A program made the translations under genes and the position numbers. From contig JADKFC010000001.1 of the NCBI GenBank assembly GCA_016717655.1, positions 310,001 to 374,000 on the forward strand: a stretch of 64,000 bases of DNA. The letters are read 5' to 3'. Each line of letters opens with the position of its first letter. Within the stretch, counting starts at the first letter, position 1. Below are positions 27,951 through 37,794 of the stretch, one piece after another. This DNA comes from Saprospiraceae bacterium. Its GTDB lineage: Bacteria; Bacteroidota; Bacteroidia; Chitinophagales; Saprospiraceae. A model generated the notes under the pieces. That model saw nothing but the letters and a program-made list of their open reading frames with translations, was not told where the DNA came from and made no database searches.

Positions 27951-28816
27951 ATGAGCAGGCTCAAACAATTGCCATTTGTGGCATGTATCAGTTTTATGTT
28001 TTTAGTAATCCTTTCTTGTGGAAAGGAAAATACCAATCCAGACGATCCAGACGATCCCATGGTAGATTCAGCAATGGGTCCTGGATTACCGGGTGTGGTG
28101 GGTACTTCAGCCATACAGGCCTGGGACGCTATACCGATTAATGAAAAAAATAGAATTAAAACCTGGAATGCCTTATTTCTGCATCAGTCTGTAGGACAGG
28201 ATTTGGAAGAAGGTTGTAAGGCCAATGGCTTTCCTTTTGAATACTTTGGCGCAACAGACATCGTTGACAAGGGTTTGATGGGAGGTATCTTCGTGGATGT
28301 AGGTGGTATTGCCAATGGCGATCCCTATGAAAAATCAGGGTTTTTAAAGAGGCTGTCCAACGCAGCAAGGTAAAGATTAACCTTGCCATTTTTAAATTCG
28401 GTTATGCCGATATTACGGAGCAAAATTACAGCGCCGTTCAAACAGCCTACCAGGACATGGTAACTGCTTTAAAAAAGGATATTCCAAATTTGCGATGGAT
28501 TCACATGACCCCTCCTCTGGTGTATTCTGTAGAGAGCTATGAAGGCAACGCGGCCAGAATGAAGGTAGGGGATTGGATGCGCAAAACCCTGGCTGCCAAT
28601 GATGTTGTTTTTGACCTCCAGGCGCTTGAAAGCAATGATGGTGCCTGCCAGGTAGCCGGTGTTTGGCGCATTTGTCCAGAAAATAGAAATTCTGCAAGCG
28701 ATCCCAGTGAGGTCAATGGCGTAGATACAAGTGATGGCCAGGGTCATATTGGTAAAAAAGCGGGTCAGCGCATCAGCAAAGCGTTGTTATTGTCCATTTA
28801 TAATGCAGGAAAATAA
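27951..28816 (+). pseudogene. SGNH/GDSL-hydrolase-like lipoprotein, frameshifted
   Basis: The first frame (to 28373) encodes a lipoprotein signal (FLVILSCGKEN) and a segment FLHQSVGQDLEEG that resembles the nucleophile block of SGNH-type hydrolases. It then runs out in nonsense. The continuation FKEAVQRSKVKINLAIFKFGYADI ... DGQGHIGKKAGQR is in another frame and ends at 28816. Adding one T to the TTTTT run at 28341-28345 joins them into 288 residues. The C-terminal DGQGH would supply the catalytic Asp/His pair. Starts at 27933 and 27951 are both possible. The substrate is unknown; the fold call is moderate. Confidence 0.68.
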
Positions 28817-29263
28817 ATGAAGGTATTTATATTTAGAATAATGCTGGTGGCAGGTGGCTTGTTTCTGGTGTATATAACAGGCAGTCCTTTGATGGAAACC
28901 ATCCAATACAAATGGTCGGGACAAACAGTTGAGGGTCGGGTGATAGGCTTCAGAGGCCCAAAAAACAGCAAGACCGTATTTGAGGAAAATACGGCTAATA
29001 AACACAAAGGAGAGGAGGTCAAGGCGCCCTGTTTTTAGATATCCACAGGCCCCTACCAGCCTTGATTCACTAGATGGGTTTTCCAAATCAGTCATTTTGA
29101 TTCCTATGTTCAATTATGAGCTCAACGAAAAAGTAAGTGTGGTAATGGATAGCAATAATCCGGAAAAGGCCCACATCTTTGGTTTGGGCATGCTATTTTC
29201 AGATTTTATTCTGGTTGTGTTTAGTTTTTTATGATGGGCCTTGGATTCTATAAAAGAGGCTAG
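28817..29263 (+). pseudogene. DUF3592-like membrane protein, two frame lesions
   Basis: The protein starts one base after the hydrolase stop. Its N-terminus has a membrane helix (RIMLVAGGLFLVYITG) and a beta-rich region, EGRVIGFRGPKNS, ending at 29038 in the first frame. The continuation RRPVFRYPQAPTSLDSLDGF ... VVMDSNNPEKAHI ... FILVVFSF lies in another frame, as expected for a DUF3592 domain (a loop with Y-x-x-x-NP, then a second helix). One extra base near 29021 and one missing T in the run at 29225-29230 give a single 148-residue protein ending MMGLGFYKRG. Function unknown. Confidence 0.6.
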
Positions 29264-29341
29264 TTGTATTAATGTAAGGTCAAAACATCGACTTGGCTGT
29301 CATGGATTTGTTATATTTACCACTGTGATGTATTACTCCTT

Positions 29342-32300
29342 ATGACCCTTCATTATTTATTCAGGTGGTATCTATTGATGTCTTTTCTGATACTGGGCGA
29401 AGTACTAAGATCTCAATCTCTGTACGAAGCACGCGGTTTTTCAGCAAATGATGGCATGTGTGCAGAATCCTTTAATTCAATTACCGGTGATGACAAGGGC
29501 TTTTTATGGATGACATCTGAGAACGGAATAGTTAGGTACGATGGAAATGCATTTTTTTGTTTTCACCATGATGACAGTGACCCCAACTCTCTCTTAGCAA
29601 ATAAGTGTGATTATGTTTACCGCGATGTCAGGGGCCGTATTTGGGTAAAGACCCTTTATGGTCTTAGCCTGTATGATGAAGCCAATAATCATTTTTTCAA
29701 TTATCCGGCTCCTCCGGGTATTTTATCAGGTCTGGCAGGAGGCAAAATAACAGAAGATCATAGAGGTCGACTGTGGCTGGGAGGTTACGGAGAAGTGATT
29801 ATTTTTGATCCCGTAACACTGAAATATGAAAAAAGTGGTTGGTTTCAGTTTGCCAAAGAAACGGGCATCATCCAAAACGACAAAAGGAATAACGCTGTTT
29901 TAGAGGTGATGCGTAAAAATGAGCATGAGTTGTACCTCTTATCCGTTTTTGGTCTGTTTTCTGTCAATACCCAAACAGGTAAATTTTTGTACCACCCAAA
30001 TCCTTATACCGAAGATAGTTGGGCTTTTTATCTTTGTACAATTGACAAAGAAGGCTTGCTTTGGATAGGTACCTACGATCAGTGCTTTTATATTTATAAT
30101 CCGGGCACAGGTCAATGGCAACACAAAAATTGTGGCAATGGCAATTTGCAGATTGTCACAGACATTGTTCCATTAGGCAGAGATAGCCTGCTGCTTTTGT
30201 CCGAAAAAAAATTGGTAGTTTTCAGACCTTCTTTATCCACATTTTCAAACCTAGATTTTGAAATGTCGGGCTCCAATGCAGGAGCAAAACTTGGTCATTT
30301 TTGGAAGGCTCATATTTCTAATGGGAAAATCAATTTACTGATGTCCGGAAGCCTGCCTTTTCTTCAGTTGAGAAAGCCCAGGCACCAAATTTCAGAAACA
30401 AAATTAAAGCTGCCCAATGGCTTTTCCAATAATGTGGCCCATCATACCGGCATGGATGAAAAAGTATTAATTGGAGACTGGGAAAGACAAGAAATCTTGT
30501 TGTATGATTTTAAAACTCGTTCATATCAATACCTGATTTTACCCAAGAAAGGGACTAAAACAGGAGTTCTTCAGTCTTTTTTTAACATCGGTGCCAACAA
30601 GGGTATTTTGGTGACCTCTGACCAAATATTTAGTCTAAACATTAAGGACGGCATACTTACGCCGATCCTATGTGCAAGTTATCAAAATGCAGCGAAAGCT
30701 GAGTTCAGAAATGTGGTAAAAGATGAAAAGGGTACTTTATATGTTAGGGAGCGAAGTACAGGAATATGGAAATTAAACGCCACCGCCTCGCGCATTGAGC
30801 CTTTTTTTAGTCCCAATACCAGGGGCAATTTTAGTGACCTTTATTTTGAACCTGTTACCCGCAAATTTTTGTTGTCGCAGGAAAGAAATGGTCTTTTCAT
30901 TGTGGACCCCGTTGGTTTGGGCAGTAAACACTATCCTCTCAAAGTAGACGCTATGGCTGGGGCTTCCACCATCAACAGCATTGTTGGCAATGGCAGAGGT
31001 AAGGTGTTTTTAGCCTTACTAGACCATGGTTTGATGGAAGTGGATGCACCTGCCATGTTGGTTAAAAGATACACCCAGTTGCAGGGCCTCCCCTCGGATA
31101 ATGTCAGTTTTGGACTGGTTGATGAAAGTGGCAATTATTGGGGTACTTCTCAAATGGGCTTATATTGTTTACAAAATGGTAAAATAAGTAATTACGCATA
31201 TCATTCTTTGGGTAAAAATTTTTTCCACCGTCTTTCATCCAATGGCAAAGGCAGTTTTTTTCAAAATTTACATCCTTCTTCTTTGTTAAGTTTCAGTCCC
31301 AAAACATTATTAAGTTCCGGAGAAGATGGAGAGTTGTACCTGGCCGAAATTCGACTATTCGGAAGACCCATTTTAAAAGAGGAACTGCTGCATCTTTCAC
31401 CTACACAAAACAGCCTTTCCTTCAGATTTGGTTGTCAACTTGACAATGATTGGAGAAGTCCTGAATGTGAATATTCCCTAAATCAAAGTATCTGGCAGCC
31501 TTTTAAATTAAAAGACGAACTCAATTTGTTCAATCTTTCGCCGGGCGACTATCGAATCCAAATCCGGCGATCTGATAGGGATGTCAAAACGTTGGACTTA
31601 TTCTTTTCGATTGCTTCACCATGGTATATGATGAAGTCTTTGTGGTTTTTATTGGCCATTGTTTTAATTATACTTGTGTATATCCTCTATACATATCGTA
31701 TTAATATGATCAGAGAACAGGAGGAAGTAAAGAGCAAAATGGCGCAACAATTATCACAAATGGAAATGGCGGCACTGAGGGCCCAGATGAACCCCCATTT
31801 TATTTTCAATTGCCTCAACTCCATCAATCGATTTATCCTCACCAATGAGGCAGACCTGGCTTCTGATTATTTGACCCAATTTTCAAGACTGATACGCATT
31901 GTTTTGGACAATAGCAGAGAGGAAATCATACCCCTGGAAAATGAACTTTCAGCGCTGAAATTATACCTGGCCATGGAAGCCATGCGTTTCCATAACAGAT
32001 TTAACTGGGCCATTGATGTAGGAGATGGAATCGATACCAATGCATGGTACATTGCGCCCATGACCTTACAACCCTATGTTGAAAATGCCATATGGCACGG
32101 ATTGTTACCTTTGGAAAATAGCAAAGGAATAAAAAAGCTTGTGATCACCATTCGTGCTTTTGGCAGCCACGGCATCCTTATTTCGATTGATGACAATGGA
32201 GTAGGTAGAAAAACGGATGAAAATGGTAAAGATAATACCAGAAAATCACATGGCATGGCCCTTACCGCTGAAAGGATGGCTTTGATAAGCCGCTTGACAA

Positions 32301-32407
32301 ATGTAAAGACCGAAATAGAAATCATTGATAAACTTGATTCAGAGGGCCAGGCAGCTGGAACGACGATCAACATTGTATTAAATAAAGATGAAGACCCTCT
32401 TACTTGA
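29342..32407 (+). CDS. Beta-propeller sensor histidine kinase, LytS type
   Basis: The 1021-residue protein has an N-terminal signal, Reg_prop blades (GFLWMTSENGIVRYDG, GRIWVKTLYGLSLYDE), a Y_Y_Y domain (YSLNQSIWQPFKL ... LSPGDYRIQIRR), one membrane helix near residue 770, and a His_kinase domain with phospho-acceptor His819 in LRAQMNPHFIFNCLNSIN. An ATPase domain follows (YVENAIWHGL, DDNGVGR). It overlaps the LytTR regulator gene by 20 bp, so the two form a coupled sensor-regulator pair that turns a periplasmic or extracellular signal into transcription. Confidence 0.92.
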   Translation: MTLHYLFRWYLLMSFLILGEVLRSQSLYEARGFSANDGMCAESFNSITGDDKGFLWMTSENGIVRYDGNAFFCFHHDDSDPNSLLANKCDYVYRDVRGRIWVKTLYGLSLYDEANNHFFNYPAPPGILSGLAGGKITEDHRGRLWLGGYGEVIIFDPVTLKYEKSGWFQFAKETGIIQNDKRNNAVLEVMRKNEHELYLLSVFGLFSVNTQTGKFLYHPNPYTEDSWAFYLCTIDKEGLLWIGTYDQCFYIYNPGTGQWQHKNCGNGNLQIVTDIVPLGRDSLLLLSEKKLVVFRPSLSTFSNLDFEMSGSNAGAKLGHFWKAHISNGKINLLMSGSLPFLQLRKPRHQISETKLKLPNGFSNNVAHHTGMDEKVLIGDWERQEILLYDFKTRSYQYLILPKKGTKTGVLQSFFNIGANKGILVTSDQIFSLNIKDGILTPILCASYQNAAKAEFRNVVKDEKGTLYVRERSTGIWKLNATASRIEPFFSPNTRGNFSDLYFEPVTRKFLLSQERNGLFIVDPVGLGSKHYPLKVDAMAGASTINSIVGNGRGKVFLALLDHGLMEVDAPAMLVKRYTQLQGLPSDNVSFGLVDESGNYWGTSQMGLYCLQNGKISNYAYHSLGKNFFHRLSSNGKGSFFQNLHPSSLLSFSPKTLLSSGEDGELYLAEIRLFGRPILKEELLHLSPTQNSLSFRFGCQLDNDWRSPECEYSLNQSIWQPFKLKDELNLFNLSPGDYRIQIRRSDRDVKTLDLFFSIASPWYMMKSLWFLLAIVLIILVYILYTYRINMIREQEEVKSKMAQQLSQMEMAALRAQMNPHFIFNCLNSINRFILTNEADLASDYLTQFSRLIRIVLDNSREEIIPLENELSALKLYLAMEAMRFHNRFNWAIDVGDGIDTNAWYIAPMTLQPYVENAIWHGLLPLENSKGIKKLVITIRAFGSHGILISIDDNGVGRKTDENGKDNTRKSHGMALTAERMALISRLTNVKTEIEIIDKLDSEGQAAGTTINIVLNKDEDPLT

Positions 32408-33125
32408 CGACGAACTTTATTGTACAGACGTGCTCAACATTCTGATCCAAAAGCACTGCCCATCATTGGAGGTGGTTGCTATTCTGAATGATCCGATAAA
32501 GGCCCTGGAATATCTCAACCACCATGTTATTGATGTACTCTTTCTGGATATTGAAATGCCCATCTTAAATGGATTTGATCTGCTGGGTAAATTGCCAAAT
32601 TTGCAAAGCAAGGTCATTTTTACCACCGCCTACGACCATTATGCGCTGAAGGCATTCCGTTTCAACGCCATTGACTATTTACTCAAACCCATCGATAAAA
32701 CAGAATTAAAAGAAGCAGTTGGCAAATTGTCAAAATCGCCAATGATGTCAGAACCCTTGCTTCAGTATCTAAGCGAATGGAAGATCGGTAAGGTACCCCA
32801 AAAAATCCTCTTACCAATTGGTCAGGAAATTCACTTTGTCAATGTAGACAACATCATCTGTTGTGAAGCTGATGGCAGTTATTGTAAGGTATATTGTGAG
32901 GGCCAGACAAAGCCTCATTTGCTTTCCAAAAATCTAAAAGACCTGGAAGAAATGCTACAACTACCACAATTTTTAAGACCCCATGCTTCCTGGCTTATCA
33001 ATTCTCAATTTATTGAAAAAATAGTTAAGAGTGAAGGTATGGAAATTGTGTTAAAAAATCAATTACACATACCGGTTGCCAGGAGTAAAAAGCAAGATAT
33101 ACTTAAATTTCTTGGCATAACCTAA
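32388..33125 (+). CDS. LytTR-family response regulator
   Basis: The 245-residue protein has a receiver domain with phospho-acceptor Asp54 (VLFLDIEMPILNG) and conserved Lys (IDYLLKPIDK), then a LytTR DNA-binding domain (about 140-243; VDNIICCEADGSYCKVYCEG, LPQFLRPHASWLINSQFI, VPVARSKK-like ending). It is the output partner of the overlapping propeller kinase. It converges head-to-head with the second LytTR operon, with only 53 bp between their stop codons. Confidence 0.93.
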   Translation: MKTLLLDDELYCTDVLNILIQKHCPSLEVVAILNDPIKALEYLNHHVIDVLFLDIEMPILNGFDLLGKLPNLQSKVIFTTAYDHYALKAFRFNAIDYLLKPIDKTELKEAVGKLSKSPMMSEPLLQYLSEWKIGKVPQKILLPIGQEIHFVNVDNIICCEADGSYCKVYCEGQTKPHLLSKNLKDLEEMLQLPQFLRPHASWLINSQFIEKIVKSEGMEIVLKNQLHIPVARSKKQDILKFLGIT

Positions 33126-33143
33126 TGTCGGTATTTTCCGACA
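33126..33143. terminator. Short hairpin between the convergent LytTR genes
   Basis: TGTCGG and CCGACA form a six-bp stem around TATTTT, directly after the stop codon of the plus-strand gene. There is no U tract, so termination activity is uncertain. Confidence 0.35.
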
Positions 33144-33178
33144 AATATTGATGTGGTAATAAAAAATAATCGCGGATA

Positions 33179-33952
33179 TTATCTGTCGAGCCACTTTTTA
33201 AAGGCCGGAGCTTTTTCCCTGCTGATGTCTACCTCCGTTTTGAGGGGCGCTTTGAGACTGACTGTAAGTTTTTGGTTTTCCCGAGGTTTTACTGAAGAAA
33301 TGGCTTGAATGTGTATGATCGATTGTCTGTTGGCCCGATAAAAGGTTTCAGGATCGAGCAATTCTTCTAATTCTTCGAGGGTCTCAAAATCTAGGGCAAA
33401 TTTATCTCCGGTAAAGGTATAGATGTAGAGTACACTTTCTTTGCTAAGGTGGGCTATGTCTTTGACCTGAATAGGCACCCATTGCTTGCGATGATTGACA
33501 ATCAGAGATTCTTTGTATTTGCTTTTTGTGGTTTCTTTTTGTTGCAGTACTTGAATCAGTTGATTGAGGTCTACAGGATAATTGGTTTTACTTTCAATTA
33601 TTACCCTGCATTTATGGATGGCCCTTTCCAGTTCTGCTGCATCCACTGGTTTTAACAAATAGTCCATGCCATTGACTTTAAATGCCTGGATGGCATATTC
33701 GTCATAGGCGGTTGTAAATATCACTGGGCACTTAAAATCGAAATGTTGAAAAATCTCAAAGCTGGTGCCATCACTCAACTGGATGTCAGCAAAAATCAGG
33801 TCGGGTTCGCTGTTTTCAAGAAACCACTTCGCGGCTGATTTTATACTGGGCAATATTTGAATGATCTCGATGTCATCTGTGATTTCTTTGATTTTGTATT
33901 GCAACTCTTTTGCTATCAAAGATTCGTCTTCAATGATGAGGGCTTTTATCAT
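33179..33952 (-). CDS. LytTR-family response regulator (second pair)
   Basis: The 257-residue protein has a receiver domain with phospho-acceptor Asp56 (PDLIFADIQLSDG) and MDYLLKPVD, then a LytTR domain (about 155-255, ESVLYIYTFTGDKFALDFETLEELE, YRANRQSIIHIQAI). It lies 10 bp after the propeller kinase on the same strand, so the two are an operon. It is a paralogue of the LytTR regulator ending at 33125, but the sequences differ enough that they should have separate targets. Confidence 0.93.
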   Translation of the reverse strand: MIKALIIEDESLIAKELQYKIKEITDDIEIIQILPSIKSAAKWFLENSEPDLIFADIQLSDGTSFEIFQHFDFKCPVIFTTAYDEYAIQAFKVNGMDYLLKPVDAAELERAIHKCRVIIESKTNYPVDLNQLIQVLQQKETTKSKYKESLIVNHRKQWVPIQVKDIAHLSKESVLYIYTFTGDKFALDFETLEELEELLDPETFYRANRQSIIHIQAISSVKPRENQKLTVSLKAPLKTEVDISREKAPAFKKWLDR

Positions 33953-33962
33953 GTCTTTTATA

Positions 33963-36900
33963 TTAGATAAGTGGAATTTTGACCAACCAGATGTTCTGAC
34001 TTTCTGATATTGTAAGTGGACGGTCGGATAAAAATTTGTAAAGGGAAATCATGCTGTTGAGTCCCTGCTTGTTGCTTGTTTCTACGTGCGATTTTCGATT
34101 TAGCTTGTTCTCTACGATGAGGTAGTCATCTGCTGTATAAAGCCTGATGAAAAGGGGGTCATCGACATCTGCAATATTGTGTTTGATGGCATTTTCCACC
34201 AGGTTCTGCAAGGTTACCGGTGCTATCTTTCTATGAAGAAATTCCTCGGGAATGTCGACTTGGATTTTTAATCCTTCACCAAATCGGGTTTGTTGGAGCT
34301 GGATGTACAATTCCACAAACCTCAATTCTTCAGAAAGTGGCACCGTTTCATTGTCTTTATTTTTTAAAATGTATCGGTAAACCTTACTCATTTTATCCAA
34401 AAAATCCCCGGCTTCTTTCGGATTGATTCGTATGAGGCTGCCCAAAGAAGTGAGGGAATTGAATAAAAAATGGGGATTGAGGTGTTGTTTGAGATTTTCA
34501 TACATCACCGCTGTTTTCTCTTTTTCCAGCAGCTGAGCCATGGATTTTAACCTGTCTATCTTTCTGATGTTTTTAATCCGTGTATTCAGTATGTAAGCAG
34601 TAATTGTTAACAGCAATGCTGCTATGAAGGCTATAAACCACCAGGTCTTGTAAAAAGGAGCTTTGATGTGAAAACGCAAAGTTTTTATATCAGAAGACCA
34701 ATTTCCATCTCGTGAAATGGCCTGTAATTCAAATTCATAATGACCCGGAGGGAGGTTGGTATAACTAGCCTTGTCATCTTTTTCAGCTTTGATCCAGCTT
34801 TGGTTGATCTCTTTGATCCGGTATTGAAAAAAGTAATCATAGATATTGGTATGACTAAGAGAGGCAAAGTGGATGGTCAAAAAATTATCACTTGGATTCA
34901 GTTTTAATTCCTCCTGATTCCAAATGAGTTGCCTGCCGGAGGGGACTTCAATGGCACTGATCATAGGTGGGTTGCCCGGATACCTCTTCTTAATTTTTTC
35001 GGGATAAAATTCTACCAGATACCCTTTGATGGTGGTAAGTATATGACCATTTTTTAAAGGTATGGTATAATTGTAATAAAATGAATTGTTGTTGCTTAAA
35101 TCAAGTTTAAAATTGAAGAAACGGCTGCTCGAAGGGTCATAAACCGAAAATTTATTGAAGCTGGAACACCAAATCCGTCCATCAGCTGAAGGGGCTGAAG
35201 AGTTTAAGACCTCAGAGGTAAGTCCATCACTCGAGTCCCAGGCCTTGCACAAACCGGACTTTTTTTCCATTTTGTACAGTCCATTGCCTATCAGAGTAAA
35301 CCACGCATCTCCATTGGCATCTACTTCAAGAGAATTGTAATAGCCGGTGTTAATGGGTATTTTGGATCCATCCGACATCACTTCTTCCAATGCATATCTT
35401 TTTAAGAATTGAGCCCCCGGTTCCAAAAACCCAAGGGCGTTTGCGGAAGCTATCCATACCCCTTTGTTGGGATGTGACTGCATCCAGTTGGCCGACAATA
35501 AGCCATATTTTTTAACATCCGCATCCTGAAATGTTATTTCGGTATATTGATTGTTATTTTTATTCCACCTCAGCAGGGGAAGCGCATTGTTACTCACAAT
35601 CCACGTCGAATCGGTTTCCCGAGACAATGAGGTGGGCATAAAATTCGATAGCCTGTGACCATCATCATATATAATTTTAAATATATTCTTTTTGGTATCC
35701 CATTCCACAGGATAGCCACGCGACATACAAATCAGAATCTTATCATCAATAAATTCTAGATCAGTAACAAAAAAAGACTGGTTTTTGTAATTGGTTTTTT
35801 CTTTTATATCTGTTGCAAATGAGGTGCCCGTATACGGATTGTAACTATAAACGACCCCTTCTCTGCTGGCCCACCACCAGCTTTGGTCTTTAGGGTTTTG
35901 AGCTAAACAAGTAATTTGCCAATTGTTTTCATCCAACTCAGGAAATTTTTGAAAAATGGGAATCACCCTGTAAAAGTTTCTGTCACTGTTGACCCGTGAT
36001 ATTCCGGCCACCGACCCAAGCCATAAGGTATTGTCTTTGTCTTCCCAATAACAGTAAATGTAATTGCCCGGAATGGAAGCAGGATTTTCTGGCTCATTTT
36101 TAATTACTTGGTAGCTAAGCGAGTCTCTGTATTTGATCCGTACTATTTCATAACTAATGCTGGAATACCACAGCTCGTGATTTTTGGTTTCAAAAATTGT
36201 ACCGGCGTAAGGAATCTTAATCATTTTGCTTAAGTCGATCTTACGGAGAACCGCTCTTGTCTTGGGATCAAAACAAAGTAAAATTTTGGTTTTATTGTTT
36301 AAAATCCATATGTTGCCTTCAGGTGATAAATGAATGGCTTCAATATTCTGCGCATTAAATATATCATTATTAGGTGTATTGCGGTAATTGGTAATTTTTT
36401 GGCTCCTTAAATCAAAGAAATTTAAGCCCTTATAGGAAGTAAGCCAAACACCCTTTCCACCCGGATCCAATAAAACGCGGCTAATTCGATCGGTGCTAAG
36501 GGTATTCTTATCGTTACTTTTATATTGAAAACTGGATGTTTTGTTTTTCTTCAGGTCTATGATCATTAAACCTGAAGTTGTTGTTCCTACGGCAACCTTA
36601 TCTTTCTCTATGACACAAAAATCATTGGGGTAAATCTTTTTTTTACTGAGATCCAGGAAATGATTGGAAAAAGTATCTGCCTTATAATCATACCTGAAAA
36701 TACCATCAGGCGTAAGGCCATAGATCTTACCTGCGGCATCTTTACTGAGCTCAATAATAACATTGGACATCAGTGATTTTTTATCCTTTCTGTTCTTCTT
36801 AAATACATTAAATTTTTTTCCATCATATCGATTCAAACCATTGGAAGTACCCAGCCAAAGGAAGCCAAAATCGTCTTGTAAGAGGGTAGAAACACTGTTG

Positions 36901-37055
36901 TTGCTTAAACCATCTCTTTCGCTATAATTGTCAAAAATGATATCGGGTCCTGCCTGGTAGGGAGCAGTAGGCTCTGATCTTGCAGGAAAAGGCCGTTGGG
37001 CTTCCATGCAAAGCTGTGATAGGATCAACAGTATAAGAGGGACAAATGCCTTCAT
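33963..37055 (-). CDS. Beta-propeller sensor histidine kinase, LytS type (second pair)
   Basis: The 1030-residue protein has a signal peptide (to about 20), two sets of Reg_prop blades (GFLWLGTSNGLNRYDGKKF, NTLWLGSVAGISRV), a Y_Y_Y domain (FQYRIKEINQSWIKAEKDDKA), one membrane helix near residue 820 (FIAALLLTITAYIL), and a His_kinase domain with His862 (LKQHLNPHFLFNSLTSL). An ATPase domain follows (LQNLVENAIKHNIAD). It is the sensor for the adjacent LytTR regulator. Confidence 0.92.
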   Translation of the reverse strand: MKAFVPLILLILSQLCMEAQRPFPARSEPTAPYQAGPDIIFDNYSERDGLSNNSVSTLLQDDFGFLWLGTSNGLNRYDGKKFNVFKKNRKDKKSLMSNVIIELSKDAAGKIYGLTPDGIFRYDYKADTFSNHFLDLSKKKIYPNDFCVIEKDKVAVGTTTSGLMIIDLKKNKTSSFQYKSNDKNTLSTDRISRVLLDPGGKGVWLTSYKGLNFFDLRSQKITNYRNTPNNDIFNAQNIEAIHLSPEGNIWILNNKTKILLCFDPKTRAVLRKIDLSKMIKIPYAGTIFETKNHELWYSSISYEIVRIKYRDSLSYQVIKNEPENPASIPGNYIYCYWEDKDNTLWLGSVAGISRVNSDRNFYRVIPIFQKFPELDENNWQITCLAQNPKDQSWWWASREGVVYSYNPYTGTSFATDIKEKTNYKNQSFFVTDLEFIDDKILICMSRGYPVEWDTKKNIFKIIYDDGHRLSNFMPTSLSRETDSTWIVSNNALPLLRWNKNNNQYTEITFQDADVKKYGLLSANWMQSHPNKGVWIASANALGFLEPGAQFLKRYALEEVMSDGSKIPINTGYYNSLEVDANGDAWFTLIGNGLYKMEKKSGLCKAWDSSDGLTSEVLNSSAPSADGRIWCSSFNKFSVYDPSSSRFFNFKLDLSNNNSFYYNYTIPLKNGHILTTIKGYLVEFYPEKIKKRYPGNPPMISAIEVPSGRQLIWNQEELKLNPSDNFLTIHFASLSHTNIYDYFFQYRIKEINQSWIKAEKDDKASYTNLPPGHYEFELQAISRDGNWSSDIKTLRFHIKAPFYKTWWFIAFIAALLLTITAYILNTRIKNIRKIDRLKSMAQLLEKEKTAVMYENLKQHLNPHFLFNSLTSLGSLIRINPKEAGDFLDKMSKVYRYILKNKDNETVPLSEELRFVELYIQLQQTRFGEGLKIQVDIPEEFLHRKIAPVTLQNLVENAIKHNIADVDDPLFIRLYTADDYLIVENKLNRKSHVETSNKQGLNSMISLYKFLSDRPLTISESQNIWLVKIPLI

Positions 37056-37154
37056 TCAGGCAAGATAGAAAAATCAACAGAATTTGGGCTAAGATTTTTT
37101 TTGAAATGTAGGCAAAAAGGAAGTGAGGCGTAGAATGAAGAGGCTGAGTCGTGC

Positions 37155-37553
37155 CTATGCGGCTGATGTCATTAAGGCTGAAATTTCTGTGTAACATTGT
37201 ATCCAGGCTTCTTCTGTGGCCCGATCCCACTCCGTGCCAAGACCCTTGCTCAGCATCCAGATCATGGCCTTGCCTACCATGTTGTAATGTGCCGGTTTGA
37301 CACCATAGCCTACATGTCTTTTTCCCATTTCTGCAACAGAAGATAGTGCCTGGTGGTCCAGCCTCAGAATGATAGAGGAGAGCATGTCGGTGAGTTTAAT
37401 GTATTGTTCTTTCATGTCCTTAGGAAAGTAATGACGCAATTCGGGATGATCATTGAACAACTTGCCATAGAAGGTTTCTCCCAGCAAAACAGGATCAATA
37501 CCCATCATAATCCTCCATGATCTTTTAACCAGTTTAATCTGCGCTGCTGTCAT
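37155..37553 (-). CDS. Single-domain globin (flavohaemoglobin-like)
   Basis: The 132-residue protein is a compact myoglobin-fold globin without a reductase domain. It keeps Tyr29 at the B10 position (ETFYGKLF), the CD-corner Phe (HYFP), and the proximal haem ligand His80 (GKRHVGYGVKPAHYNMVG), as in single-domain bacterial haemoglobins and the haem domain of flavohaemoglobin. A Tyr at B10 with a polar distal residue favours binding of O2 or NO. It may detoxify NO or sense oxygen. It stands alone, transcribed away from the T9SS cargo gene. Confidence 0.83.
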   Translation of the reverse strand: MTAAQIKLVKRSWRIMMGIDPVLLGETFYGKLFNDHPELRHYFPKDMKEQYIKLTDMLSSIILRLDHQALSSVAEMGKRHVGYGVKPAHYNMVGKAMIWMLSKGLGTEWDRATEEAWIQCYTEISALMTSAA

Positions 37554-37794
37554 ACTTTTTTTTGCAAATATGAAGCCATTGCCATATCAAAACAAATTTA
37601 GTTTATTGAAGTGTTGAAAAAAGAAAATGAAGCGTCATCGTGCGATAGATTGCCAATTTGCGTTCATCGAATGATAATTGCCTTTCACATCAATATCACT
37701 ACACTTCAAGTGAAAGTTACACCTCTTCAACCTGTTTTATTTCTTTTTCTGTGCCGAAAGGTGCCACATTTGCGTCATGAATAAAAATTACAAC

